Below the pieces are notes generated by a model. That model had not been told where the DNA came from. It was given only the letters and a program-made list of their open reading frames with translations, and did no database searches. Positions 44,700-53,569 of a stretch of DNA of 64,000 nucleotides are shown here, in pieces. The stretch's first letter is position 1; the number at the start of each line of letters is the position of its first letter. Position numbers and translations under genes: made by a program. The DNA is from Acidobacteriota bacterium (GTDB lineage: Bacteria > Acidobacteriota > Terriglobia > Terriglobales > Acidobacteriaceae), in NCBI GenBank assembly GCA_021781795.1, contig JAJXWA010000001.1, positions 310,001 to 374,000 on the forward strand, written 5' to 3'.

Positions 44700-47069
44700 C
44701 TAGCGCGGGAGGGCGAAGGCGATGTAGGCGCCGCCGGTGGGGGATTTGGGGTCGCGGCCGCCACTGGAGGCGATGACGACGTACTGGCGGCCGTTGACCA
44801 TGTAGGTGGAGGGTGTGGCCATGCCGGCGAAGGGCAAGGTCGTTTGCCAGAGGAGCTGGCCGGTGGAGGCGTCGAAGGCGCGGAACTGGCGGTCATAGAC
44901 GGTGGCGCCGATGAAGAGGACTCCGCCGGCGGTAACGATGGGACCGCCGTAGTTTTCGCTGCCGGTGTTGGTCATTCCCTGGCTGGCGAGCGCGGGGTAT
45001 TCGCCGAGGGGAATCTTCCAGAGGTACTTCCCTGTTTTGAGATCGATGGCGTTGAGCGTGCCCCAGGGCGGCGCGATGGCGGGGTAGCCTTCGGGGTCGA
45101 GGAATTTGCGATAGCCGGTGAAGGTGTAGGCGTCTGTGCCGGGCGCGGCGGCGGGCGGGGTGAGCTTGTCGTGGACGGCGAGCCAGGCGAGGAGACCGGC
45201 GAGGTCTTTGCCTGCGATGTCAGGCTGCGGGGGCATGAGCTTGCCGCCATTTTGAATGAGGTGGGTGAGCTGGGCGGAGGTAAGACGGTTGCCTACGCCA
45301 AGGATGGCCGGGAAGGACGGGGCGACTCCCTGAAGGTGGTCGCCGTGGCAGAGGGCGCAGCGCTGCTGGTAGGTGGGGTTGATGGGGCCTTTGGGGGCTG
45401 AGGCTTCGGGCGCGGCGGCGAGCTCTTTGGCGTCTGCGGTGGAGACGGGCGTGGCGAGGAATTCGAGGAGCGCGGCGAGGCCGGGGGCGTCGATGTTGGG
45501 GAAGGAGGGCATGCGGCCTCCGCCGTCACGGATTCTGCCGGTGATCTTCTTTGTGGACATGCGGGCGGTGATGCCGACGAGCGAGGGGAAGGCGGGCGGC
45601 GAGCCGGCGCGGTTGATGCCGTGGCACATGGCGCACTGGCTGCGGTAGAGCTGCTCGCCGGGGCTGCCGGTGTGGGAGGCGGGGACAAGGCCGCCGGTCC
45701 AGGCCATCTCCGTGGCGTTGACGTAGAGGACGCCGCTGGTGGGATCGATTGCGGGACCGCCCCACTCGGCACCGCCGTCAAAGCCGGGAAAGACGACGGT
45801 CTGCTGACCTACGGCGAGGGGGTAGAACTGACCGTTGCTGCGGAAGGTGCGGAAGGTCGAAAGGGCCCAGTCGTGCGCCTGCGGGGTGCGGGTGGTGAGC
45901 ATGTTCTCGGTGAGCTGCTGGCGGGCGAAGGGCTCGGGAGTGTCGGGAACAGGCTGCGTGGGCGCGGTGACTTCGCCGGGGACGTTGCTGGGTGGGAACG
46001 GGTGCTCGTGGATGGGAACGAGCGGCTGGCCGGTGAGGCGATTGAAGAGGTAGAGGTAGCCCTGCTTGGTGGTCTGCGCGAGGGCGGGGATGGATTGGCC
46101 GTCGCGGTGGAGGGTGAAGAGCGCGGGCGGCGAGGGGAAATCCCGATCCCAGATGTCGTGGTGGACGCCCTGGAAGTGCCAGAGGCGCTGGCCGGTGTTG
46201 GCGTCGAGGGCGAGGAGGGTGTTGGCGAAGAGATTGTCGCCGACGCGGTCGCCACCGTAGAAATCCATGACCGCGGAGCCGGTGGGGGCGTAGACGATGC
46301 CGTGTTCGGCGTCGAGGGCCATGCCGGCCCAGTTGTTGGCGGCGCCGGCGGTTTGCCAGGCATTGGGCGGCCAGGTGTTGGACCCGAATTCGCCCGGGCG
46401 CGGGATGGTGCGGAAACGCCAGACAAGCTGGCCGGTGCGGACGTTGTAGGCGCGGATGTCGCCGGGCGGGGCGGGATGGGTTTCAGGGTCGCGGCCGCCG
46501 ACGATGATGAGGTCTTTGTAGATGATGCCGGGCGAGGTGAGGACGGTGGATTGGATTTGATAGTCACCGCGGAGGTCTTTGCGGAGATCGATGCGGCCCT
46601 GCTCACCGAAGGTGGGGATGGGGCGGCCGGTGGAGGCGTCGAGGCAGTAGAGGAAGTTCATAATGCCGGCGAGGAGGCGGGGATGGCTGCCGTCGGTCGG
46701 GTTGCCGGGCCAGTAGGCCAGGCCGCGGACGGGCTGCGTGCCGGCGATGCCGGAGTCGAATTGCCACTTGAGCTGGCCGGTGGCGGCGTCGAGGGAGATG
46801 ACTTTTTGTTTGGGCGAATAGGCGTAAAGGGTGCCGTCGATGATGAGGGGGTTGGTCTCCATGTTGCCGGTGTCGCCTGTGTCATAGCGCCAGGCCTGGG
46901 TGAGATGGGCGACGTTGGCGCGGTTGATCTGGGTGAGCGCGGAGTAGTGCGCGCCGTCGGAGCCGCCGTTGTAGACGGACCAGTCGTTGCCACTTTGCGC
47001 AGCAGCGAAAGAAACAGCAGCAACGAGAGAGCACAGGGACAAGTGGCGAATGCGCACGCGCAGGAACAT
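44700..47069 (-). CDS. PQQ-dependent dehydrogenase with two internal cytochrome c domains
   Basis: The 789-residue periplasmic protein has a signal peptide ending near AAAQ (22-25) and a PQQ-type beta-propeller (DWSVYNGGSDGAHYSALTQI, tryptophan-docking repeats such as LDAATGQLKWQFDSG). Between propeller blades lie two haem c sites: C479-x2-C482-H483 with probable Met520, and C571-x2-C574-H575 with probable Met612. The propeller resumes after residue 645 (GTLNAIDLKTGKYLWKIPLG, FDASTGQLLWQTTLPFAG). It should oxidise an alcohol or sugar and pass electrons to its own haems. Substrate is unknown. No PQQ biosynthesis gene is in the window. Confidence 0.9.
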   Translation of the reverse strand: MFLRVRIRHLSLCSLVAAVSFAAAQSGNDWSVYNGGSDGAHYSALTQINRANVAHLTQAWRYDTGDTGNMETNPLIIDGTLYAYSPKQKVISLDAATGQLKWQFDSGIAGTQPVRGLAYWPGNPTDGSHPRLLAGIMNFLYCLDASTGRPIPTFGEQGRIDLRKDLRGDYQIQSTVLTSPGIIYKDLIIVGGRDPETHPAPPGDIRAYNVRTGQLVWRFRTIPRPGEFGSNTWPPNAWQTAGAANNWAGMALDAEHGIVYAPTGSAVMDFYGGDRVGDNLFANTLLALDANTGQRLWHFQGVHHDIWDRDFPSPPALFTLHRDGQSIPALAQTTKQGYLYLFNRLTGQPLVPIHEHPFPPSNVPGEVTAPTQPVPDTPEPFARQQLTENMLTTRTPQAHDWALSTFRTFRSNGQFYPLAVGQQTVVFPGFDGGAEWGGPAIDPTSGVLYVNATEMAWTGGLVPASHTGSPGEQLYRSQCAMCHGINRAGSPPAFPSLVGITARMSTKKITGRIRDGGGRMPSFPNIDAPGLAALLEFLATPVSTADAKELAAAPEASAPKGPINPTYQQRCALCHGDHLQGVAPSFPAILGVGNRLTSAQLTHLIQNGGKLMPPQPDIAGKDLAGLLAWLAVHDKLTPPAAAPGTDAYTFTGYRKFLDPEGYPAIAPPWGTLNAIDLKTGKYLWKIPLGEYPALASQGMTNTGSENYGGPIVTAGGVLFIGATVYDRQFRAFDASTGQLLWQTTLPFAGMATPSTYMVNGRQYVVIASSGGRDPKSPTGGAYIAFALPR

Positions 47070-47496
47070 GAGGGTTGCAGAGTCTCCGGAATTCGAGGGA
47101 CGGAGCGATTGTTACACCCGGAGGCGAAACGTGGGAAGGGCTTGCGGGCGCGGGCGCGCTGGCTCATTCACAAGTTCGCAAAATTCTCTACAGGCCTGTT
47201 ATGGAAACCTGCGATCAAAGGGGAGAGGGGGTACAGACCCGGCAGATTCCTGGCAAGTTGGACCGGGTACATACCTGACACTGCGCCCTCCGCCGATTAT
47301 GCCCTCTTGATTGCCATGAAGACATTGTGTGCCAAGGCGGGGAAATGATCTGCAAAGTAAGGTGTAGTGTTTAGGCACGTGGAATGAGAGGGGTGCGGGA
47401 CGAGTGCCGGAAAGGAGAGGTGGACACAGCAAAACGGCGCGGGGATGGAGTGGGCGCTTATCCAGGTTTCAGAAGCGAGACATGGGGCACCCATTG
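47070..47496. other. 427-base region between PQQ dehydrogenase and lnt
   Basis: It holds a G-rich stretch followed by GTACAGACCCGG near 47218-47245 and repeat copy 2 at its right end. No gene or clear terminator was recognised. Confidence 0.5.
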
Positions 47497-47516
47497 TCAG
47501 CGGTGGACTCGCATCG
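47461..47516 (+). repeat. palindromic dispersed repeat, copy 2, running into the end of lnt
   Basis: Arms TCCAGGTTTC (47461-47470) and GAGACATGGG (47477-47486) flank AGAAGC and are followed by GCACCC. The sequence continues as ATTGTCAGCGGTGGACTCGC into the last codons of lnt and matches 49719-49751 in about 28 of 33 positions from GGGGCACCCATT onward. Confidence 0.75.
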
Positions 47517-49014
47517 CGCGCGCTGCGATTGAGATGTCCTCCGAGGAGGATGCGATCGTGGCTCTTCCCTTGCGCACAAGTTGAATCAACACCAAGGCCA
47601 GCAGGGCGATGGCGCACCACCCAAACCAGTCGCCCAGCAACAGGTACACGGTGTGGCTGTGTCCCGCTGGAACGGTGGCGAGTAAGGTTGCGAATGGTGC
47701 AGCGTTGCTGGTGATTTCCGCAACGATTCTGCCGCGGTCATCCGCGACGGTGAGCAGTCCGTCACGAGCGGACCGAACGAGGCTGAATCCGTCTTCCACG
47801 GCACGCATGACTGCAATGTGCCCGTGCCAGAATCCATCCATGCGAAAGTCCCAGGCAGGTGTGAGCATCAGGCCGACTCCCGCCTGCCCGTAGGCCCGCG
47901 CAGGGTTCGTGAAGTCCAAATCTTTGCAGATGGCTGTCGCCCAGATTTGGCCAGGGTTGTTTGCTGGAGCGGCGAAGAGAGTTCTTCGTGATCCCGGGGT
48001 GAAGCGGCTGGTTTCGAAGGGCGGCAGCAAGTGCTCTTTCGCGTAACTGCGGGGCGCGACCCCAGGCCCGTAAATGCGCGCTTCGTTGTGCTGACTCGCA
48101 GAGCGTCTCCGCGCCATCCCGATGATGAGTACGGAGCCTGTTTGGTCTGCGATGGGTTGAAAGAGTGCATCGACATCCGTCACTGTGGAGTCGAGGGCTA
48201 CGCCCATGTCTTCTGGCATCACCACCACCTGCGCTCCCTGGGCGATGAGTTCGCGCGCGTGCGTGGCGTAGTTCTCAAAGAGATGTTGTGTGGGCGCGCC
48301 AGGATCGTTGATGGAGGAGCCGCCATTGGCGTCTGACGCGATAAGGCCAACTTTGACTACAGGATCACCTTGCGGCGTGGAAAGTCTGATGAAGCCGAAG
48401 ATGAGCAGAGCGGCCAGCACAGAGCATGTGGCGCCGAGGAGGCGCGCGGCCTGCTGGCGTTTCTGGGGCCAGAGATCGACGGCAAGCGCCAATCCGGTGG
48501 GAAAGAGCAAGAGCACGAATCCCATGCCCCAGGGGCCGGCAAGAGAAGCCGTCTGAAGAAATGGCAGGAAATTCAACTGCGAATAGGCGATGCAGGCGGC
48601 CGATCCATGGGGCCAGATCCAATAGCGGATGAACTCAAAGGTGGTCCAGGTGGCCGGAAGGGAGAGCCACGCGCTCCACATTGCTCTTCTGTGTGCGAGG
48701 GCTCTCATGAGCAAAACGCCGAGACCGAAAGCGAGTGCGGCTGTGCCGCAACTCGCGAACCATGCGATAGGCGGTGCTCCGAGGACATGAAAGTAGTGCC
48801 AGAGGTTGAGGTAGCCGGCCAGCCACGAAGCCGGCGCTAGAAGGCCCACCTGCCACGCGGGGATGCGCAGGGCGACGATCAACACCGGCAATGGCGCAAA
48901 CCACATCAGCAGCCAAAGCGGGCTGAGCCCGTTGCCAAAGTAAAGCAGCAGCGCCGAGGCGGCACATGCCAGCAATGCGAGCGCGTACGAGTTGAATCTA
49001 TTTGCGGATTCCAT
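47497..49014 (-). CDS. apolipoprotein N-acyltransferase-like protein (Lnt family)
   Basis: The 505-residue protein has about six N-terminal membrane helices, a nitrilase (carbon-nitrogen hydrolase) domain, and one C-terminal helix, the Lnt topology. The catalytic triad fits: Glu268 (MPEDM), Lys326 (YAKEHLLPPFE) and Cys363 (AICKDLDF). Lnt adds the third acyl chain to lipoproteins in the inner membrane. GGAGG precedes the ATG at 49014, which lies 17 bases inside the end of the tetR gene, so the two are coupled. The last codons and stop lie in a dispersed repeat. Control by an adjacent TetR regulator is unusual for a housekeeping lnt, so this may be a specialised paralogue. Confidence 0.83.
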   Translation of the reverse strand: MESANRFNSYALALLACAASALLLYFGNGLSPLWLLMWFAPLPVLIVALRIPAWQVGLLAPASWLAGYLNLWHYFHVLGAPPIAWFASCGTAALAFGLGVLLMRALAHRRAMWSAWLSLPATWTTFEFIRYWIWPHGSAACIAYSQLNFLPFLQTASLAGPWGMGFVLLLFPTGLALAVDLWPQKRQQAARLLGATCSVLAALLIFGFIRLSTPQGDPVVKVGLIASDANGGSSINDPGAPTQHLFENYATHARELIAQGAQVVVMPEDMGVALDSTVTDVDALFQPIADQTGSVLIIGMARRRSASQHNEARIYGPGVAPRSYAKEHLLPPFETSRFTPGSRRTLFAAPANNPGQIWATAICKDLDFTNPARAYGQAGVGLMLTPAWDFRMDGFWHGHIAVMRAVEDGFSLVRSARDGLLTVADDRGRIVAEITSNAAPFATLLATVPAGHSHTVYLLLGDWFGWCAIALLALVLIQLVRKGRATIASSSEDISIAARAMRVHR

Positions 49015-49579
49015 TGAGATACCTCCGGAACGCTCTGTGGCATTGGGCGCGAAACTCTTCCTGCGGTAACTGGACGCGCCCACCGACGTACAGCATCACC
49101 AGGCCCTGCAGCATTGCGCCGGTTTCGAAGACGATCTCCCAAACGTCGTCTTTGCGAAAGATGCCCTGCTTCATGCCCAGTTTCAAGGCCTCCGCAGAAA
49201 ACCTCGCCGTCGGCGATTTGTCTGCGCGGAAGTCTGCCGGGAACTGGCGTGCGCCTTTGCGCTGCTCAAGGAACATGAGCTCAAACATGCGCGGCTGTGC
49301 GAATGCAAAGTCTAAAAAGACATCCAGAATCTTCATGAGCTGCTCCTTTGGATCCGGGGGGAGCGGCGTGCCGGCAACGCGAGCTGCAAGATCTTCAAAG
49401 CCGGCGTCGGCTAGGGTATTGAGCAGATGGTCGCGATCGGTAACGTGCCGGTAGAGCGCCATCGGCGTGATTCCGACTACCTTGGCGACGCTGCGCATCG
49501 TGACGGCTTCCGGTCCATCGCGGGAAAGCAACCGCCGGGCTGCGACCTGGATTCGTTGCGATGTCGTCCTTGCTTTCAT
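48998..49579 (-). CDS. TetR/AcrR-family transcriptional regulator
   Basis: The 193-residue protein has an N-terminal TetR HTH (RIQVAARRLLSRDGPEAVTM and VVGITPMALYRHVTDRDHLL) and a helical ligand-binding domain with FELMFLEQRKGARQFP, also seen in TetR proteins. Two GTATAC palindromes lie directly upstream at 49580-49617, strongly suggesting autorepression of tetR-lnt. The ATG at 49579 is used; a GTG at 49597 would start inside the operator. The ligand is unknown. It overlaps the lnt-like gene by 17 bases. Confidence 0.88.
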   Translation of the reverse strand: MKARTTSQRIQVAARRLLSRDGPEAVTMRSVAKVVGITPMALYRHVTDRDHLLNTLADAGFEDLAARVAGTPLPPDPKEQLMKILDVFLDFAFAQPRMFELMFLEQRKGARQFPADFRADKSPTARFSAEALKLGMKQGIFRKDDVWEIVFETGAMLQGLVMLYVGGRVQLPQEEFRAQCHRAFRRYLNGIRK

Positions 49580-49594
49580 GTATACGATGTATAC
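49580..49594 (-). promoter_or_regulatory. TetR operator candidate, site 1 (proximal)
   Basis: The 15-bp near-palindrome reads GTATAC-ATC-GTATAC on the minus strand and abuts the tetR ATG. It repeats the site at 49603-49617. Confidence 0.7.
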
Positions 49595-49602
49595 CACACC
49601 AA

Positions 49603-49617
49603 GTATACTCTGTATAC
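49603..49617 (-). promoter_or_regulatory. TetR operator candidate, site 2 (distal)
   Basis: The 15-bp near-palindrome reads GTATAC-AGA-GTATAC on the minus strand. Its centre is 23 bases from that of site 1, about two helical turns. It overlaps a possible -10 TATACT. Confidence 0.7.
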
Positions 49618-49673
49618 ATTATTCACAGACACACTCATGCTTCCAACGGAGATCGTGTGGGCGGGGATGGGGG

Positions 49674-49751
49674 TTGTGCTTTCCCACCCATGACGCCTGC
49701 TGCGCACGCGCCATGGATGGGGCACCCATTTTCAGTGGCGAATTCGCATCG
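49674..49751 (+). repeat. related dispersed repeat flanking tetR-lnt on the other side
   Basis: TTGTGCTTTCCCA (as at 42823), an imperfect palindrome CCCACCCATG ... CATGGATGGGG, then GGGGCACCCATT continuing through TTCAGTGGCGAATTCGCATC. The tail matches 47484-47516 in the same orientation. Its loop differs from copies 1-3. Confidence 0.65.
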
Positions 49752-49806
49752 CTTACTGGCACACGAGCCAGCGGTCAGGTTCGAGAGGATGCGGGAGTCG
49801 CAACCG

Positions 49807-51153
<1,347 letters not shown>

Positions 51154-51253
51154 AGAGGAAGTCCGGAAAAGCGAGTTAGCGAGTTAGGGGAGCGAGCGGG
51201 GTTCGCGGAGTAAGCCGCTCCCGAACGCGAAATTGACTGCCGCGCCGATCGGT

Positions 51254-51754
51254 TTAGCCCTCGCGGATGGTGAAGAGCGGCTGGCCGAATTCGATGGGCT
51301 GACCGTTGGTGACGAGGCACTTGACGATCTCGCCAGAGGCGTCGGCCTCAATCTCGTTCATGAGCTTCATGGCTTCGACGATGCAGATGACCTGGCCCTT
51401 CTGAACGCGGTCGCCGGGAGAGACAAAGGGCGATGCGCCGGGCGAGGGCGAGCCGTAGTAGGTGCCGACGATGGGAGATTTGACGGTGTGCAGGCCCGCG
51501 TCGGGGTCGGCTGCTGGGGGCGGTGCCACAGGTGCGGATGCGGCGGGCGCGGCATGATGAACCGGAGCAGCATGGACGGGGGCGGCGGCGGTAGCGCGCG
51601 CTGCGAATTCGGCAAGGCTGGCCGACGAAACTGGCGGCGGATCGAACTTGAGGCGGATCTTGGTGTCGCCCCGGTCTAGGTCGAATTCTGCGACCTGATA
51701 CTGCTTGAGGAATTCGATGAGTTCCTTGAGGTCCTTCATGTCCTGAGGTTTCAT
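51254..51754 (-). CDS. accB: biotin carboxyl carrier protein of acetyl-CoA carboxylase
   Basis: The 166-residue protein has an N-terminal dimer segment ([22 protein letters not shown]), an Ala/Pro/His linker (50-90), and a biotinyl domain with the modified lysine in [12 protein letters not shown] (Lys130). It carries the carboxyl group between AccC and the carboxyltransferase. It lies between pepP (53 bases upstream) and accC, an arrangement found in many bacteria. Confidence 0.96.
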   Translation of the reverse strand: MKPQDMKDLKELIEFLKQYQVAEFDLDRGDTKIRLKFDPPPVSSASLAEFAARATAAAPVHAAPVHHAAPAASAPVAPPPAADPDAGLHTVKSPIVGTYYGSPSPGASPFVSPGDRVQKGQVICIVEAMKLMNEIEADASGEIVKCLVTNGQPIEFGQPLFTIREG

Positions 51755-51807
51755 GCGTTCGGTGCCTCTCCGGTCCAGCGTAGTGTGCGGTTGAATTCTT
51801 CAGTTGG

Positions 51808-52899
51808 TTAAAGTTCGATGAGGGCCTTGGGCGCGGGGGTGAGCACCTGGCCTCCGTTGCGGGTGACGGCCACCATGTCTTCAATGCGGATGCCGAACCG
51901 ATCTTGCAGGTAGATGCCTGGCTCGATGGTGACGACCATGCCGGGAAGCAGGTGGGTCGTCTGTCCGGCGCCGATCCGCGGCGGCTCGTGAATTTCCAGG
52001 CCGACCCCGTGGCCTGTGGAGTGAGTGAACGCATCTGCCAGACCCGCGCGCCGCAGGACGCCGCGTGCGGCCTCGTCCACGTCGCCGCAGGAGACGCCCG
52101 CAGAGACTGCGGAAACGGCGGCCATCTGAGCGTCGAGGACGGCCTGATAAGCGCTGCGCTCGTGCGTGGATGGCTTGCCCAGATGGACGGTTCGAGTCAT
52201 GTCAGAGCAGTAACCCTTGTGGATTATACCGAAGTCGAGGGTCAGGAAACCTTTACGCGGCACGCGGGCGGCGGTGGCACGGCCGTGGGGCAAGGCAGAG
52301 CGGCGGCCGGAGGCGACGATGGTGTCAAAGGACATCCCTTCCGCGCCCAGGAGGCGAGCTTGATGCTCGAGTTCCGCGGCGACCTCAAACTCGGCAAGAC
52401 CGGGGCGAATGTGGCCGAGAATGTGATCGAAGAGCTTGCAGCCAATGAGGGCGGCTTCCACGATGAGGGTGAGCTCATCCTCGTCTTTGACCATGCGGAG
52501 CGGTTCGACGAGCGGTGCGGGGAGCGGCTGGAGAAACGCCCGCCTCAGGCTCGTGGGCAGGGCGGCGCGGAGGCGGGCGAGCTCGGAAACGGTGGTGTAA
52601 GACGGGTCAAAGCCTGCGAGACTGAGACCGGACTGAGCCGCGAGCCATTGCACCGCGTGGACGGCAGGAGAACTGGAGACGATTTCAACACGGGCGGCGG
52701 AGACCTCTTCGGCAGCCTGCGCGGTGTAGCGGCCATCGGTGAAGAGGCGGGCGGCGCGACGGGTAACGGCGAGGGCGGCGCTGGAGCCGGTGAATCCGCA
52801 GAGGTAGCGGACGTCAGGAAGATGAGTGGCGAGCAGACCGGGGAAACCGGCGCGAGTCATGCGGCGACGAAGCTGACCGAAACGGCGGAAATGGTCCAC
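51808..52899 (-). CDS. M24-family Xaa-Pro aminopeptidase
   Basis: The 363-residue metallopeptidase removes N-terminal residues before proline. The N-terminal creatinase-like domain (THLPDVRYLCGFTGSSAALAV) is followed by the pita-bread catalytic domain, whose metal ligands are visible: LDFGIIHKGYCSDMTRTV, HSTGHGVGLEIHE, VTIEPGIYL and IRIEDMV. It starts with GTG at 52899 (an ATG at 52860 is too short at the N-terminus for the family). It heads a pepP-accB-accC run; such a link is common but its reason is unclear. The gene is often called pepP or ypdF-like. Confidence 0.93.
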   Translation of the reverse strand: MDHFRRFGQLRRRMTRAGFPGLLATHLPDVRYLCGFTGSSAALAVTRRAARLFTDGRYTAQAAEEVSAARVEIVSSSPAVHAVQWLAAQSGLSLAGFDPSYTTVSELARLRAALPTSLRRAFLQPLPAPLVEPLRMVKDEDELTLIVEAALIGCKLFDHILGHIRPGLAEFEVAAELEHQARLLGAEGMSFDTIVASGRRSALPHGRATAARVPRKGFLTLDFGIIHKGYCSDMTRTVHLGKPSTHERSAYQAVLDAQMAAVSAVSAGVSCGDVDEAARGVLRRAGLADAFTHSTGHGVGLEIHEPPRIGAGQTTHLLPGMVVTIEPGIYLQDRFGIRIEDMVAVTRNGGQVLTPAPKALIEL

Positions 52900-52955
52900 C
52901 GCATTGGTATATCACGGGCGAGCGAATGCAACGAGTTCGGCGGCTTGCCCGGGCG

Positions 52956-53225
52956 CTACAGCGCGGCCTTGACGGGCTTCTTCTGGTGGGTGTCGGGCTC
53001 GGCCTCGGCGGTGTGCTGGTCGGACTGGCGGTCCATCCACTCATCGAGGCGGGAGCGCTTGAAGCGCCAACGGTTGCCGAGCTTGAAGGCGGGTACGAAG
53101 CCTTCGGAGGCGTATTTGTACAAAGTGTCGGGCGAGATGCCGAGGTAGTCGGAGGCCTGGCGGATGTCCATGACTTCTCGGACTTCAGGAACCAGCAGGT
53201 TTGAGCGGGCTGTGGAGTGGCGCAT
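52956..53225 (-). CDS. excisionase/MerR-type helix-turn-helix protein
   Basis: The 89-residue protein has a single HTH of the excisionase type: MDIRQASDYLGISPDTLYKY, then EGFVPAFKLGNRWRFKRSRLDEWM in part. Despite the family name, such proteins in chromosomes are usually small regulators. A hydrophilic tail (DQHTAEAEPDTHQKKP) follows. AGGGGG precedes the ATG at 53225. No integrase is nearby, so a phage role is not supported. It is followed by the Xaa-Pro aminopeptidase gene, 56 bases on. Confidence 0.85.
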   Translation of the reverse strand: MRHSTARSNLLVPEVREVMDIRQASDYLGISPDTLYKYASEGFVPAFKLGNRWRFKRSRLDEWMDRQSDQHTAEAEPDTHQKKPVKAAL

Positions 53226-53569
53226 GATTCCCCCTCGCGGATTGGCAGAGGGCCAATCGGGACAGGATTCCGGCAGGCAAGCCGGTACACCTGTATATAG
53301 CGCGGAATTCCCTGCAGTTTCAAGGATTTTTCGGGAGTTGAGGGAAATTCATGGAGTTTTTCGCGGAAGTGTGTGTGGGGGCCGAAAGGCGCAAGTCGCA
53401 ATCGTGCAAGCACTTGGGGTGAGCGGCCGCGGGGACGCGAGGGGTTGTGGGGGTAGCGCGGATGGTGCGCAGAGCAAGTCTGAAGGGGCTCAAGTCGAGT
53501 TGGCCCTTCCCTGCATCCGCAGCCCGACCGAAGCCGGGCGGCGATGCGAAAGAGTCTCCAAGTCCCTGC
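53226..53569. other. 344-base region without a gene
   Basis: This region lies between the HTH gene and the M48 protease gene, both on the minus strand. GC-rich, with only short unsupported frames; no clear hairpin plus T-run was found. Confidence 0.45.

Noticed and set aside
45621-47348. Long plus-strand open frame (575 codons)
   Set aside because: It lies antisense to the PQQ dehydrogenase, is Gly/Glu/Val-rich low-complexity sequence without family similarity, and is explained by high GC at third positions of the true gene.
51904-53148. Plus-strand open frame of 414 codons
   Set aside because: Antisense to the Xaa-Pro aminopeptidase and HTH genes; no recognisable domain.
52956-53225. Prophage or integrative element marked by an excisionase-like gene
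   Set aside because: No integrase, phage gene or attachment-site duplication nearby; the protein is more likely a small chromosomal regulator.
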